Assembly: GCA_914767715.1 (NCBI GenBank)
Contig: OU612074.1
Span: 15,488,062 to 15,548,061 of the forward strand
Source of the DNA: Membranipora membranacea
Taxonomy: Eukaryota; Bryozoa; Gymnolaemata; Cheilostomatida; Membraniporidae
Length of the DNA: 60,000 nucleotides
Reading direction: 5' to 3'
Shown here piece by piece: positions 27,488 through 38,811 of the stretch (positions are counted from its first letter, which is position 1; each line of letters begins with the position of its first letter). Position numbers and translations under genes: made by a program. The notes below the pieces were generated by a model. It was not told where the DNA came from. It made no database searches and worked only from the letters and a program-made list of their open reading frames with translations.

Positions 27488-30400
27488 ATGGCCGCAACAG
27501 TATACAGAACAGAACATACCACATTGTCATCGTTACAGACTACGATCAAAACTACAACAAACAGCTCTGTAAATACCACGTCAGCAAAAACGCCTAACGT
27601 AAGTTGCCTAAGCTATAATAGTGTAAATTATATTATAATATCATTGTCGGAAGCCTTGCCATATCCACATTTTTTTAGTTACATTACGTTACATCTTTGT
27701 CTTTAGTCTCAATATTTCCTTCATCTCTATACACTAGGTCTTACTTGACCGCCCTATTCAGGCTTATTTAACTGGCCCTCTTTAGCGCAGGTGGCTTGTG
27801 TGGCTACTCGTTTTTTCAAAGAGGCAGAGGGGGATCTTTACACTGCGTGTAAGCACACAGTATTTACAGGTCCTGATCAGAACAGACCTAGCTAGGATAA
27901 ACAGCTTTTACGGCTGGTGTCGGGATTCGGACCTGGATCTTAAGATCACAAGTCCTTACCCTTTACTGTCAGACCACTCCTGACTGTAATCATCGTTCAT
28001 TGTCCCAATTGTGATTAAAAGTACCTTGTGACTTTGTGTTTTAGGGTGATGGTGATCATAGATATTATCTCATTATTGGTCTGGTGGTAGTCTGCTATGT
28101 TTTGGGTAAGTTGCTTCTTTTTTTTAAAAGTGGGTTATCATCGCGTGTCTGTCTCTGTTTGAAGACTGGGAAATGAAGGTGCCTTAAGAGGGCGGCTGCC
28201 ATGTTTGGCGACAAATTGCTCTAAGATTGCAGGCAGTGTCTATTTTTGCTGAAGGCAATGTAGACAGGATGCTGGCTATGATTGGCTGCCCCAAGAGCCA
28301 ATCAGATCGGGCCAACACCTTTATTAGAGGCAATGCTGACAACAATGAAGTTCATTGCTGACAATGCCATCTGCCTTTGTATGGAAATTACTCTATTAGT
28401 CTATTCCAAATTAATTTATTCCAACAGCTGAAATCCATGAAGCCGAAACACTGATTTTTCAACCAAACTTCAATTTTAAAGGCCTGCTTCCGTAATCTGA
28501 TCCTCATCAAAACCTGGTGCTAGCAGTGACACAATTTTCTAGGTCTATTTTTGAAGTTCTTTTGAGTGTTTCAAGTATCTCACAAATATATCAAACAACC
28601 TTTACTGATGGATGTCGAAAAATAAAAAGCGATCACCTCTGTGTTCAAAGTGTATGTTCATTAGATTCACTTAGTTTTTGCACTTTGTCTTTTGTATTTG
28701 TGCTCAGGACATGGTCTCTTCTGTCATTCACCATTTTTCCATGTGAAATTTGAGGTCGGCCTAGATCGAGCTGTGTTGTCACCTGTTGGCTCACCCTCAT
28801 AATATGTATCCATGGATAGATCTGAGAAAAAACATATTATGCCAACAGCGGGACTTGAACTCGGGCCTCTCAGGCTGATCAAAGACAGCTGACCGCTCAG
28901 CTTAGCCAGCCAGGTGATTGTCGCACAGCTCAGTGCGGATTCATCCTTCGGGCTCATTGCGAACCGGCAGGTGTTACGATGGCTAGAAAAGCCCTTAAAA
29001 TAGTATAAGGTCGATCTACGGAATTACAGTGATTATTTGTCATCATTATTATCAATCACTGCAGTTCCATGGATCGACCTGATGCTATTAATTAGGCTGT
29101 TTGAGCCATGGGACCGCCTCCCAGCTCGCGTTGAGTTCGAAGGTTCAGCGTGTACTAAGCTGCTCGCGCCAGAGGGAGCTGGCCCGGGTTCAATTCCCGG
29201 CTGCAGATTTTTTGATGATTTTTCCTCAGTTCTATCCATAGAGGTCGAGCCAAGAGGTGACAACTCAGCTCGATCTAGGCCGATCTCAAAATTCACATGG
29301 AAACATGGTGAATATCACAAAGAAAGATTCGATATAATCTCTTCTATTTCATCCAGGTGTCATATCTCTGCTGTACAATGTCTGCTGTAAGAAGAAGAAG
29401 ACTAAAACTAAGAAGAAGTCAGGCATTGTGGGAGACGAAAACAAAATGTTGCCTCAATTCAGTTCACAGTTGACGGACATGGATCTGGAGGCTAGGGTCA
29501 AAAGACAAAGAGCTCTCATTGATGAAATGCAATGTAAGCTCGTCGATCAATAATTTTGGATTGGGGGCCAAATGCATCAATGCGCAACATGAAGGCATGA
29601 GCTGAATTTTGCAATATTAAGTTCCTGATTAGCTACCTGCTTCTGGTGCATGTTTCATAGTTCATACTTCTACCAATGCTTCATTGGCTGTAAGAGTCAT
29701 CTTCTATATTGGCTCTAGAGGCCATTGCTCATTATCAATTTGTACAGGAGGTGTTCTCATTGCCCTGATTGATGTTAATTTTAGAACTTTTTGAACTTAA
29801 CTATTTGTAATTGCATCAGTCCAAATCCAAAGTCGCCCAAGTTGTGCATCATAATTATTCTTTGAAACGTCCCATAAGGTTGAGCAAAGAAAATTTTTTG
29901 CTGAGCTAAAAAGTTTGTGGTAATATGAATTTATAAGTGATTTACATACCTAGTCACAATCACGAGAGTCACTATGAGCCAAATAGGATTTTGATGCACT
30001 TAGATGTAGTTCCCTGAAATAAACACTTGTATATGCCTGTAGCAAACCCTCCCCCACTCCAGTGCAACAAGAAGGCCATTTTATTAGCTGTATCAATATT
30101 AATTTTTTCTGATATAATTTCAGCAAAGAAGAAACCTTACGGCTCCTTATCGTGGATTTTAGCTGCTGCTAGTAGTGGCGGTGCCCTGGGTAATCTTCCA
30201 CCGTCAAGTAAGTGTAGCCTTGATGGAGTTTTATCCATCCCGCCTTAGCTTTGAGTCACTGCTGGTTAAAAATAGTCACTCACCACATTTCGAAGGCGTC
30301 GAAATAGTCGGTGCCAATGACCTTCAACATTTGCGATCGTGAGGAACGACGCACTCAACCTCCTTCTCCGCCTCACTCCCGTAATAATGTTAGCACATCA

Positions 30401-32007
30401 AAATCTTAACCAAAGGCATCAAACTTGATATTTGTAGGCTTTCCTTGTTACAAAATGTGAATTCGATGATTATAAAGCAACTGGGGTCGAAAACTATCGG
30501 CCACCATCGTGATTGTGGGGTTGTTTCTATTTTTGTAATAAACATAGTGTGACCATGTACAGTGTTCTAACAGCATAAGAATCAAACGTGTAACTTAAAG
30601 ACTACCAAAAGACCAATTCATGATATAGTCAGGCAGTTACTTATGAAAATTTATGTCAGATTTGCATGGTAAGAAAATTCATACAAGAAACAAGCACATC
30701 TTGTTCATAGTGACATCATAATACAGGGAATGAGAGTTACCTTCCATTATGAAAGGTAATCTTTCCACCATCAATAATATATGCCAAGTAGAGCATTGAA
30801 TTTTTTTACCATGCAAATCTGACATAACTTTATCATAAGCAACTGCCTGACTATTACATGCATTGGTCTTAGGGTAGACTTTAACCTATCTATCACAATG
30901 ACAGTTTGTAATGACATACAAGGCTGAGTGTTTCATGTTGATAGTCATGTGGTTTGATCTGTGTAACTGCGAAAGTCCTCTCCATTCCTTTGTAGAAGGT
31001 TCTGGAGGAATACTGGCCAGCAAGGATATCAATATCACAATGAATGCCAGCGATATCCCACCAGTGTAAGTGTGTGTATAACTTTGCTGTTAGACAATAA
31101 CTGGAGTAGGAGGTAGCTCAGTTGGTTAGAGCGCCTGCCTGCCCCCCCCCCCCCCCCCCCCCGTTGGAGGTTCGAATCCTGTAGCAGTCTAACGACCACT
31201 GGGCTCATTTGATGCCCCAGATGTGCTCTGACCTGCCTGCAAACTGAGTGCAACTTGGCGCTGAATATGACGGCCGTGCCCTTAAGGCATCTTTATTTCT
31301 CAGTCTTTGGAGACAGACTCGCGATTTTAGACAACTTTGAAAAAAACAAATAAGCCCATCAGATCCAGCACAAAAGCTGGGAAAATTCAGAGGGGTGGTT
31401 TAGCAATGCTACGAAACCTTTTGTTTTTATGTCAACGAGTGACATTAGCACAAATAAGAATATATTATTGCAAGGCTCAGTATCAACATTTTATAGACAT
31501 CTTAGCTTGTCTTGTTTGGACTAGGAGCCCAGGTTAGCCATTCAAAACAACTTTTGCGTACAGTTTTTCCAACTTCTGCGTTTTTATTAATATATGTACA
31601 TGATATATATACGTAAATCATATGTATAAGGTTTTCATATATAAATAAGTAATATATATAAGAAAATCGTACATATAAGGTTTTATATACATATATATAT
31701 AAATATATATATGTAAATTGGAGAAAAGGCCTGACTATGACCATCATTGTAGCTAGCACTGTTCCTGATCGATACATTATGTTGTAGTTTGAGGAATATG
31801 GGAGTGAGGGGAATCGAGCCAGTTAAGAAGGATAAGACAGAGTTGAGCTATGGAGAAGCACTGTTAGCTAACCTGAGGAAAACTTTAACTGAATCAGAAG
31901 CTGAGCATGGCAAAAGAGGAAGTCAGCCAAGTCCATATGGTAGGAAAGGCCCATATGGTAACAAACTCCCCTTGAATGCTGAACGAAGTGGCCTGACAAC
32001 ACTATGA
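27488..32007 (+). CDS. Predicted single-pass membrane protein of unknown family, 6 exons
   Basis: Not recognised. Exons 27488-27598, 28045-28105, 29357-29533, 30124-30207, 30996-31065 and 31794-32007 join in frame with GT-AG introns to give 238 residues. Residues 1-37 are Ser/Thr-rich with two N-glycosylation sequons (NSS, NTT) and no evident signal peptide. Residues 44-66 form one strongly hydrophobic segment (YYLIIGLVVVCYVLGV and on), followed by CCKKKKTKTKKK, a positive stop-transfer that predicts N-out/C-in topology. The tail has a charged stretch (LEARVKRQRALIDEMQ), a small Gly/Ser/Ala stretch and a repeat-like SPYGRKGPYGNK near the end. At exon 6 the nearer TAG acceptor would give an immediate stop, so TTTGAG (31788-31793) is used here. 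AATAAA at 32489 could be its poly(A) signal. The phase-consistent chain of exons argues that it is real; the function is unknown. Confidence 0.75.
27840..27990 (-). repeat. Possible tRNA-related repeat
   Basis: The minus strand contains GGTCCGAATCCCG, close to a B box, preceded by TGGTCTGACAGTAAAGG. No paired stems are evident and no second copy was seen here, so this is only a suspected SINE relic. Confidence 0.35.
28168..28240 (-). mobile_element. 3' fragment of SINE family 1
   Basis: GGTGCCTTAAGAGGGCGGCTG and CCATGTTTGGCGACAAATT match the complement of the body end of the SINEs at 10775-10965 and 31105-31300. The tRNA-like head is missing. Confidence 0.65.
28732..29035 (-). mobile_element. 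tRNA-derived SINE, family 2
   Basis: Begins TTTCCATGTGAAATTTGAGG, with GGACTTGAACTCGGGCC (complement of a B box) and CAGCTCAGTGCGGATTC, ending at ATTACAGTGATTATTTG. It lies head-out against an inverted copy at 29045-29325 in intron 2 of the membrane-protein gene. Confidence 0.8.
29045..29325 (+). mobile_element. tRNA-derived SINE, family 2, inverted partner
   Basis: Contains GCCCGGGTTCAATTCCCGG (B box with flanking pairing), then GGTGACAACTCAGCTCGATC and CAAAATTCACATGGAAACAT, the inverse of the start of the copy at 28732-29035. It ends about 30 bases before exon 3 at 29357. Confidence 0.8.
30265..30380 (-). mobile_element. Diverged relic of SINE family 1
   Basis: The minus strand reads GGAGAAGGAGGTTGAGTGCG and GTTGAAGGTCATTGGCACC, a decayed version of the A- and B-box region of the family at 10775-10965. 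Confidence 0.4.
30596..30888. mobile_element. Foldback element, family C, copy 1
   Basis: Left arm starts TTAAAGACTACCAAAAGACC and includes GATATAGTCAGGCAGTTACT and CAGATTTGCATGGTAA; the right arm repeats these in inverse order, ending in CATTGGTCTTAGGGTAGACT. It lies in the membrane-protein gene intron between 30207 and 30996. A longer copy is at 41587-41956. Confidence 0.85.
31105..31300 (+). mobile_element. tRNA-derived SINE, family 1, with poly-C expansion
   Basis: A-box region AGGTAGCTCAGTTGGTTAGA, then a run of about 22 C (31140-31162) in place of the usual inter-box bases, the B-box region GGAGGTTCGAATCCTG, and the family body through CTTGGCGCTGAATATGACGG to GCCCTTAAGGCATC. It starts 40 bases after exon 5 of the membrane-protein gene. 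Confidence 0.85.
31590..31720. repeat. AT-rich TATATA tract
   Basis: Irregular TATATATA/TATACATATA low-complexity sequence in the last intron of the membrane-protein gene. Open frames through it are composition artefacts. Confidence 0.8.
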
Positions 32008-32213
32008 CGAAACCATCCATGTAGGAATCAGCTCATTTAGGACTTCTAATATGTATTTATATACCTTGAGACTCTCCAGAGGCTGGGACCGTACAGGAGG
32101 AGCTTTTAGTGCCCCACCTGTGTGGGAAACATCCTCAAGCATTTCTGCTTCTTATGGCTTATGGCTTATGGCCCTGGAAAGCAACATAATTTATAAATAG
32201 GATTACAATTACA

Positions 32214-32279
32214 ATACAAGTTATCTTAACTACACTCTAGCTTATATTATAAGCTAGAGTGTAGTTAAGATAATTTGTA
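32214..32279. repeat. Short hairpin repeat
   Basis: TTATCTTAACTACACTCTAG and its reverse complement are separated by a few bases (CTTATATTATAAG is itself self-complementary). Arms of about 32 bases with one or two mismatches near the ends. Confidence 0.85.
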
Positions 32280-32488
32280 TTATCATAATGGTAGCAAGCA
32301 TAAATTTAGCTGACGATAGTCATATTTTACACAATTGTTATAAAACCAATCGTAGATATTTTATCATGCCAAAATCTAAAACATCATGATTTTTGTCCAG
32401 CTTTGTGCCTTATAGTATTCGCCTTCTTAACAACTAAGAGACAAGGTTCACACCTAAATTGTAATGCATTTTGAACACAATTACCAGA

Positions 32489-32494
32489 AATAAA
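32489..32494 (+). terminator. Candidate poly(A) signal AATAAA
   Basis: A canonical hexamer about 480 bases past the stop codon of the membrane-protein gene at 32007. Chosen by position only. Confidence 0.4.
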
Positions 32495-33806
32495 CTCAAT
32501 TCAATTCACAAGCTGAAGTTGAGTTAATGTTAGTTAGCCATAATGTTCACTTCATCAATCCTGAGCATAATGGCTATACTCTCCTGTAAAAAACTTCGCT
32601 CTTCGAAGGTAATACCACGTACGGAGGTTCTCTGTGATCCTTCAATCCGTAGATGATGTGTCTCTTAATCTATGTGGTTTGAATAACATAAATGTTGAGA
32701 GATAGTCAGGTAATGTCATTTATTTTCAGCAGCTGCGGCACGTTCTCCTGCAAGAGTGAACTTCGGATAGCCATTTCCATCAATAGATTTTGTGAGCACG
32801 GAAATATCTTAAACTTGTGTCTGTACCGCTGTTACTGTGAATCAGTCTCACCTTCAACTGACCTTCAACCATTTTGGGATGTTATATATATCTAAGACGT
32901 GACGCAAAAATCATGAAAGTCAACATTGGATACAAGCAATATGGACTAGTCAGCTTCTTTCTTTCTTTCTTCTCACCGTTTCCGAATCAATTATATTGTA
33001 TTCTTTGATAGAAAACTGACTTAGCCAAAATCTTATGACTTTTGCTCAAGCAGTGGTTCACACAACTATCTGAAGAGCGCTCCTAATAAACTTTTGCCTC
33101 CTACAAAGTATAGTATGATAGCCAGTGTATTATAGGCATTGTTCGTCAATATCTGGCCTGATCTTCCTGGATCAATCAGAGAAGAGAAATTTCACATAGT
33201 AGTTTGGTTGACCTGATTCACTCGCCCATCTTTTGCTCTGTCTGTCTGCACCAACACTATACCAAATATATCTAGAATTTATTAGCAGGGTACATCGGAA
33301 ATCTCCCACTATGCCACTCTAGGAGACATCTCTTATTGAAAACTTAACAGCAAAACCAAAGCAGGCAAAAGTCAATACCAAATTTGTAAATTAACAAACA
33401 CTTGTTTAAAAACGACAATATCAACCTCAAAAATCACAAACTTTAACAATTTATCTGCTTGATTGCAATGGAGACGGAATGAGACCACTGAGCTTGCTGT
33501 TCACTGCTTGGTCGCCATTGTCGCCACATCAGTTGTAAAATCAATATACATATGAGAAGCACCTTTTGCTTGGACACACCTATGCGACTCTTGAGACGAT
33601 TTAAACCTTTTCCTACAACCGAGCCTACGACTTTTGCACATCATTACACTCTGTATAAATCTGACATGAATTAGGCCTGATGTGCTTGGGTCCTGTGAGT
33701 CGAAGGCCGGAGGGGATTGGGGTGTAGGAAGCCTGTTACTGTTATACAAATTGATAATGTGCATCTGACATAATTAATTACACTGCCTTGCGGAATGGGA
33801 AAGTCC

Positions 33807-33812
33807 TTTATT
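33807..33812 (-). terminator. Candidate poly(A) signal for the VWA gene
   Basis: Minus-strand AATAAA about 390 bases past the stop codon at 34205. Chosen by position only. Confidence 0.4.
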
Positions 33813-34204
33813 GATTTGTTTATCACAAAACATTGCAGAGAACGGATAATTGTAGGACCTGAACAGAGTGCCAGTTATTAAGTGAATGCTTAAAAGTCAA
33901 GTGTAAAAATGTGTCAAGCAAGACGTTGTAGTAAAAAAGTAAGAAAAAACAATTCAATTTCAGAATAAAGAAAATAACCAAGGCCAATAAAATATGTTCT
34001 GATTGTTTTTGAGAAAGGCCAAAGGGTTAGGTAACTCCTTGGTCAGAACAAAACTTTCACAGACATCCATTACATTGCTCCTTGTTATGATGGCAACTCA
34101 AAGTCAGATATGTTTGATCTGACCAAATACAATAATGGTACTGCTAGACCAATGAAAGAGAGTTCATTGGCTAGACCATAAGGTCTGTCTATATTATGAT
34201 TCTT

Positions 34205-37200
34205 TCACTCATGCAAAGGTACTCGAGGAATAAAAAACACAGCAATTATGATAAGAAGGCCACTCCAGAAATCACCACTTCCTATGGCCATCCAACAAGA
34301 TAGCCAAGCAATTATAAAGCACAGCAGTGGTTGATCCTTTACAAGTGGCATCATATTGCTCAGCACTTTCCAAATTTCATCCTTGAGGGTTCCTTGCGGC
34401 TGAGCCCTTGGTGCAGGGGTCGGTGCAGCTTTAGGCTCAAGTTCTGGCTCGGCTTCAGGTTCGAGAAGATCAGCTTCATGCTCAGTAACATTCTTTTCTT
34501 CGACCAAGTATACTTTCTTCTCTTTTCTTTCAACAACTTTTCTCTTTTGACGCTCCTCATCAGTTTCTGGTACATAAAATTGAGATTGAAATATAAATTT
34601 ATACACGGATAAACAGAAAGTGAGGCGAGAGCAGGAGGGAGAAGAGGGGTGAGTTATGCCTACTGTAGCAAGCCCAGTAATCAAAGGGAACCTTCTGTGT
34701 GCAGTTTTAGCTTAATACAACTGTTGATCAATGGCAATGGAACAAGGTAAGGTAAGATATTTCAAATTGAGTGGCATATTGATTGTTCAAGCTGGTTGCA
34801 GGATACCCTAGGGCCTAGATATTTTTACTCAGATTGTTTGAAAACTTCATTGAATAAAGCATCTAGCCGTAAGGCTGTTGGCAAGAACCAAGAAGGAAGG
34901 GTGATCGTACCTGTGAGCCACTCGGTAGTTGTTGCTGAAAGCACACCAATTGCATCTTTACTCCCAGGGACAGCTTTTAGCCGAACAAAGGCAATATTAA
35001 GCTCTTCAGGCAGTCCAGATGAATGCTCTTCTTTGACACTCTCAGTGAAGTCCTAGAAAACGAAATCACAATGATAGTCTAGATATAGGTTGGCATAACA
35101 ACAATTTGCCTCCCATAAAAAGAGGTTTTTATATAGGCAGCATAACATTGGAGGTCACTTGTGTATAATGGGGAAAGAGTGGCCAAAACATTGCTGATGC
35201 AAATTTCCTGCTCTCTTGAGTCTGAACAGAGACCACAGAAAAGAAACACCAATCGAAGCAAAATAGAAAAAGATAAATGGGTCATTGTGTGTTTGGTATG
35301 ACCTTATGCATAGTTTCATATTTGCGCCTTCAAAACAGATTACACCAAGAATATCGAAATTACCGTGAGAAATTTCTCTCCCTTTTCCTTGTACACTACA
35401 GCTAGTATGAGGATGAGAGTGTTTGTTGTCCCAGACAGATGAATTCTGTGACTGTATGTAACATAAGCCAAGGCTTCCCAGAATGCATCAGCTTTTGAAT
35501 CACCCTTTCCATATTGAAATGGGTAGATATGACAGTCCTACAATGAAAAATAGTCCAATGTCAGGAAATTTCAAAAAGATCTGTGATTTAAGCGTTGAAT
35601 AGAAGTTCTAGAATATCACACTTGTGACTTGGCCCTTCCTTACAGGCCTACAGAAAGTATCAGGTAATCAAACTCTAACTAGTCTAATGAAGAAGTTAAA
35701 GAGTCCTGATATGACCATAAGGAGACTTCGCTAATTTTTGACCAGTTGGCCCATTCGTACACTCAATGCAATGACTAATGACCTGTGCCAAAGGAGCCTT
35801 ATCATGAGGCTTCATTTCGTTTTCAAAACAAAAGTGTCCCCACTGACAAGGCTAGGGTCAATTGACTCGTAAATATAAAGATGCTTGTTTTTCCCTTTTC
35901 TTAGTTCTTATAGACAGTTTTCTGAGCTCTGATCTAGGCCTCAATTCGGAGTTGTCCTCTCTCCAGTTTGGTACTTTTAACCCACGCCGCATAGGAAAAA
36001 CGTGCTGAAAAGAGGGTTATCTTGAAAACCGCTTATAATAGGATAAAATTTATTTTTGATTCAGAATCTGCAACATTGAAAACTCATATGGACATACTTT
36101 GGGAAATAATTTTAGAATTTGGATAGTCAATTATAGCATTTTCTGCCTGTTTTGCGGACAATTTGGCAGAGTTTCCTCACTAAAATTAAGATTTATCAAC
36201 AATCACGCCTCCAATGATTTGGGAACCCTGTCTCACAGGGTCTTCAATGGTGCAGACTCTGAATCAAAAATCATTTTTATCCTAACATAAGCAGTTTTCA
36301 AGATAACCCTCTTTCTGCAGGTTTTCCTATGCGGCGTGGGTTAAAAGTACCAAACTGGAGAGAAGACAACTCCGAATTGAGGCATAAATAAGAGCTCAGA
36401 AAACTGTCTATTATAGTGAGTCTCACCATTTTGACAAGTTTCTCGGCTTCGTCTCTCCAGTCCACTGCAACTTTTGCAGCATCCGGATATTTTGCCAGGA
36501 TCTCATCATGGTAATCTTTCCACTCATGGGGATAAGCATCTCCAATCATGATCAGCGCTCGCTGACTGCCTGAAATTACAGTCAAAAATGAACTCCAATA
36601 TTGTATACACTAGTGTCCCAGCCAAGCTCGACACTCATGTCAGACACAAGGAGGATAGTGGGTAATTCATTTCAACTGCATGGTGTATGCACTGTTGTAT
36701 CGGAAGGTGCGAAATTGACTGCAGCATGAAGATGAAAAAATTCCCAAAACTCAAGTAAGTTTCGATCCCCCAAGTAGATCAGCACTCCAAAGATTCGGTG
36801 GATCTATCTTAGAAAATCTTACCACTACGCCAACTCAGTTTCTCTCTTATTTCTTTGAGGACAAGCTCGTAACACTCAGCGGTGTCACCACCACCTGTTC
36901 CTCCGACGTTTTTCACAAACTCTTGGAGTTTTAGTTCATCATTGGTGAAATCCTCAAACTTTGTCAAATAACTGGAAGTTGTACCATAGTCACAGTAGTC
37001 ACCATGGGCAAATATCTATAACAACGAAAAAAAATCGAGACTGAGGAAAAGCTTTGAAAGTGGGTAATATTCTCAAAGGAGCCCATGAGAGCCAGAGAGC
37101 CTAAGGCTATGATATTACAGTCCTTGCAGTAAAGGAAGGGCAAAAGGATAAATTCATAGGGTAACAGCAAAGTCTGAAAGTCTGTTAACCAAATATCCTG

Positions 37201-37438
37201 TCTTGATTTGCTATTGATACAATAAAATTAAATATTTACTTACAGCAATTCTGACATTTTTGATCTTTCCAAAAATCTTTTTCATAGTCTCAGCAATATC
37301 CTTTCTGACATCCACAAGAAACTTATTCATTGAGCTGGTTGTATCAAAACTGATCACCACGTCCATTGGGTGATCAGCTCCATATTTCTTCGGCTTGAAT
37401 TCTGTTCTATAGATCTTCAACCTTGTACCCTCCGCCAT
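34205..37438 (-). CDS. VWA-domain protein with two C-terminal hydrophobic segments, 6 exons
   Basis: Exons (minus) 37438-37244, 37015-36823, 36569-36427, 35537-35364, 35052-34911 and 34566-34205 join in frame (GT-AG) to give 402 residues. Residues about 24-210 are a von Willebrand factor A fold: MDVVISFDTTSSM (DxTxS metal-site motif at D32-S36), then IFAHGDYCDYG and VGGTGGGDTAECYE, and RALIMIGDAYPHEW. This last set fits the soluble VWA class with a TGGGD..E motif, not integrins. There is no signal peptide. Residues about 283-345 are charged, then Glu/Pro/Ala-rich (EPEAEPELEPKAAPTPAP). Two hydrophobic segments follow (about 363-378 and 382-396) before the end at 402, so the VWA domain probably faces the cytosol from a membrane hairpin or tail anchor. 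I know of no family with this layout. Start chosen as the only ATG before the VWA strand in frame. Function is unknown. Confidence 0.9.
35910..36413. mobile_element. Foldback element in VWA gene intron 3
   Basis: Arms 35910-36080 and 36243-36413 are inverted copies with only scattered mismatches, loop 36081-36242. Recognisable blocks are AGACAGTTTTCTGAGCTC, ATTCGGAGTTGTCCTCTCTC and GTTTGGTACTTTTAACCCAC. It ends about 13 bases from the donor of exon 3 (36427). It has no transposase. Confidence 0.9.
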
Positions 37439-38811
37439 ATCGCTCGATGATGCTTCAGGTTTTTAAAATCTAATGTGAGAAAAAAACAACTTTGAAAGTA
37501 ACTGATAGACCATGCGGCGGGAAAGCTACAACACAACTTTCCTCTGACTGATTGATTATCCATACACGTTGATAGATAAAATTGACCGTCCGGAAGCCAA
37601 CAGCGGCTACTCTTAAAGTAGCTTTAAGTATCAGGATGACCTGCCAAGGTGTTATGGTACCTATCTGAATATTGAAATCAATGATGATAAAACATGCACA
37701 AAGCTGCATAAGGTTAGTGTAACTAAGGTAAAAACATCAAATTGATCTCACTGCAAGTATTTACCTTCAATTTTCTGTCTTTCTCTGCTTCTCTCTTTGC
37801 TGGAGTCAAATTAAAATGTGAAGCAGCTATGCGCAATAAAGACATGTATTGAAGGAAAGAATGTTGGCCCCATTTTCGACTGCAGCCTTCAACGACATTC
37901 AATGTCGTCCTTTGTGTTCTGTTCCATTTTTTGATTGATGTCGGTATGCTTAATTAATTTGCAGAGGGGAAAGTCCCTGTAATATATGCACAACTTCTCT
38001 TTGCCCTGAGTGAAAGTATTAAAGTACTTGTTTTCTTTGAAAACAAAAACATTTGTTTTCACATCATTGGAAACAATGATTAGATTTGATATTGTTATTT
38101 TTTTTATATTAGTATCAATCACGATTCGCAAAAACAGCTGAAAAGTGACAGAGCATTTGTTGTTATGGCTGTACTCTCTAGAAGCCAGCATCCACTGCTA
38201 GATTAACACCACATTGAGAACACCTGCCCAACAATTTGTTTGACCATTTGTGAGAGGTGAATTTAAATCACATTGATAGCTAGACCCTTGCCCACCCTTG
38301 TCTCTTCCCTAAATGTTGATTGAAGAGTGTCAGATATGATGATATCTACTATGGCAGAGCCTGGAAGACTAGAACAATGTTACCGAAATTGCAAGAGTTT
38401 CTTTATCATGAGAAAGTTGCATAAAATTGTAGAACTATTGTAGCTACAGCCTCAGGATGTCTCATAAAACACTTTGATTGTATCATGCTATTGTAAATGT
38501 AAGCATAATGAAGAGTTAGGCGCCCAATGTTTGGTTAAAGATGTTTGTTTAAAGATAAGCGGATTCTCAAAACCTGCTAACAAAGATTCACAGTAAAATT
38601 TAAGTCTATCTGCCACGCTGCGAATCCTGCCAGGAATTGCCATAAAATTCCTCTGTATGGCAAGATTTAGGATAGAAGAAACACAAGATCTAAAGATATA
38701 GTCAAACATGGCAGACAAGACGAGATACCTTAAATGTGGGCTGTCCTTTTTTTTAGCTATTTTGTCTTGAAAACAAAGTACATTAAACGAAGAGGAATAT
38801 TCAATACCACT

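Larger units (their letters stand above)
32008..34204. other. Convergent 3' region between membrane-protein gene and VWA gene
   Basis: Holds the 3' UTRs of two convergent genes. AATAAA at 32489-32494 (plus) and the minus-strand AATAAA at 33812-33807 are plausible poly(A) signals. A short hairpin lies at about 32214-32279. No coding exon is supported; the open frames at 32692-32895 and 33501-33764 lack any support. Confidence 0.5.
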
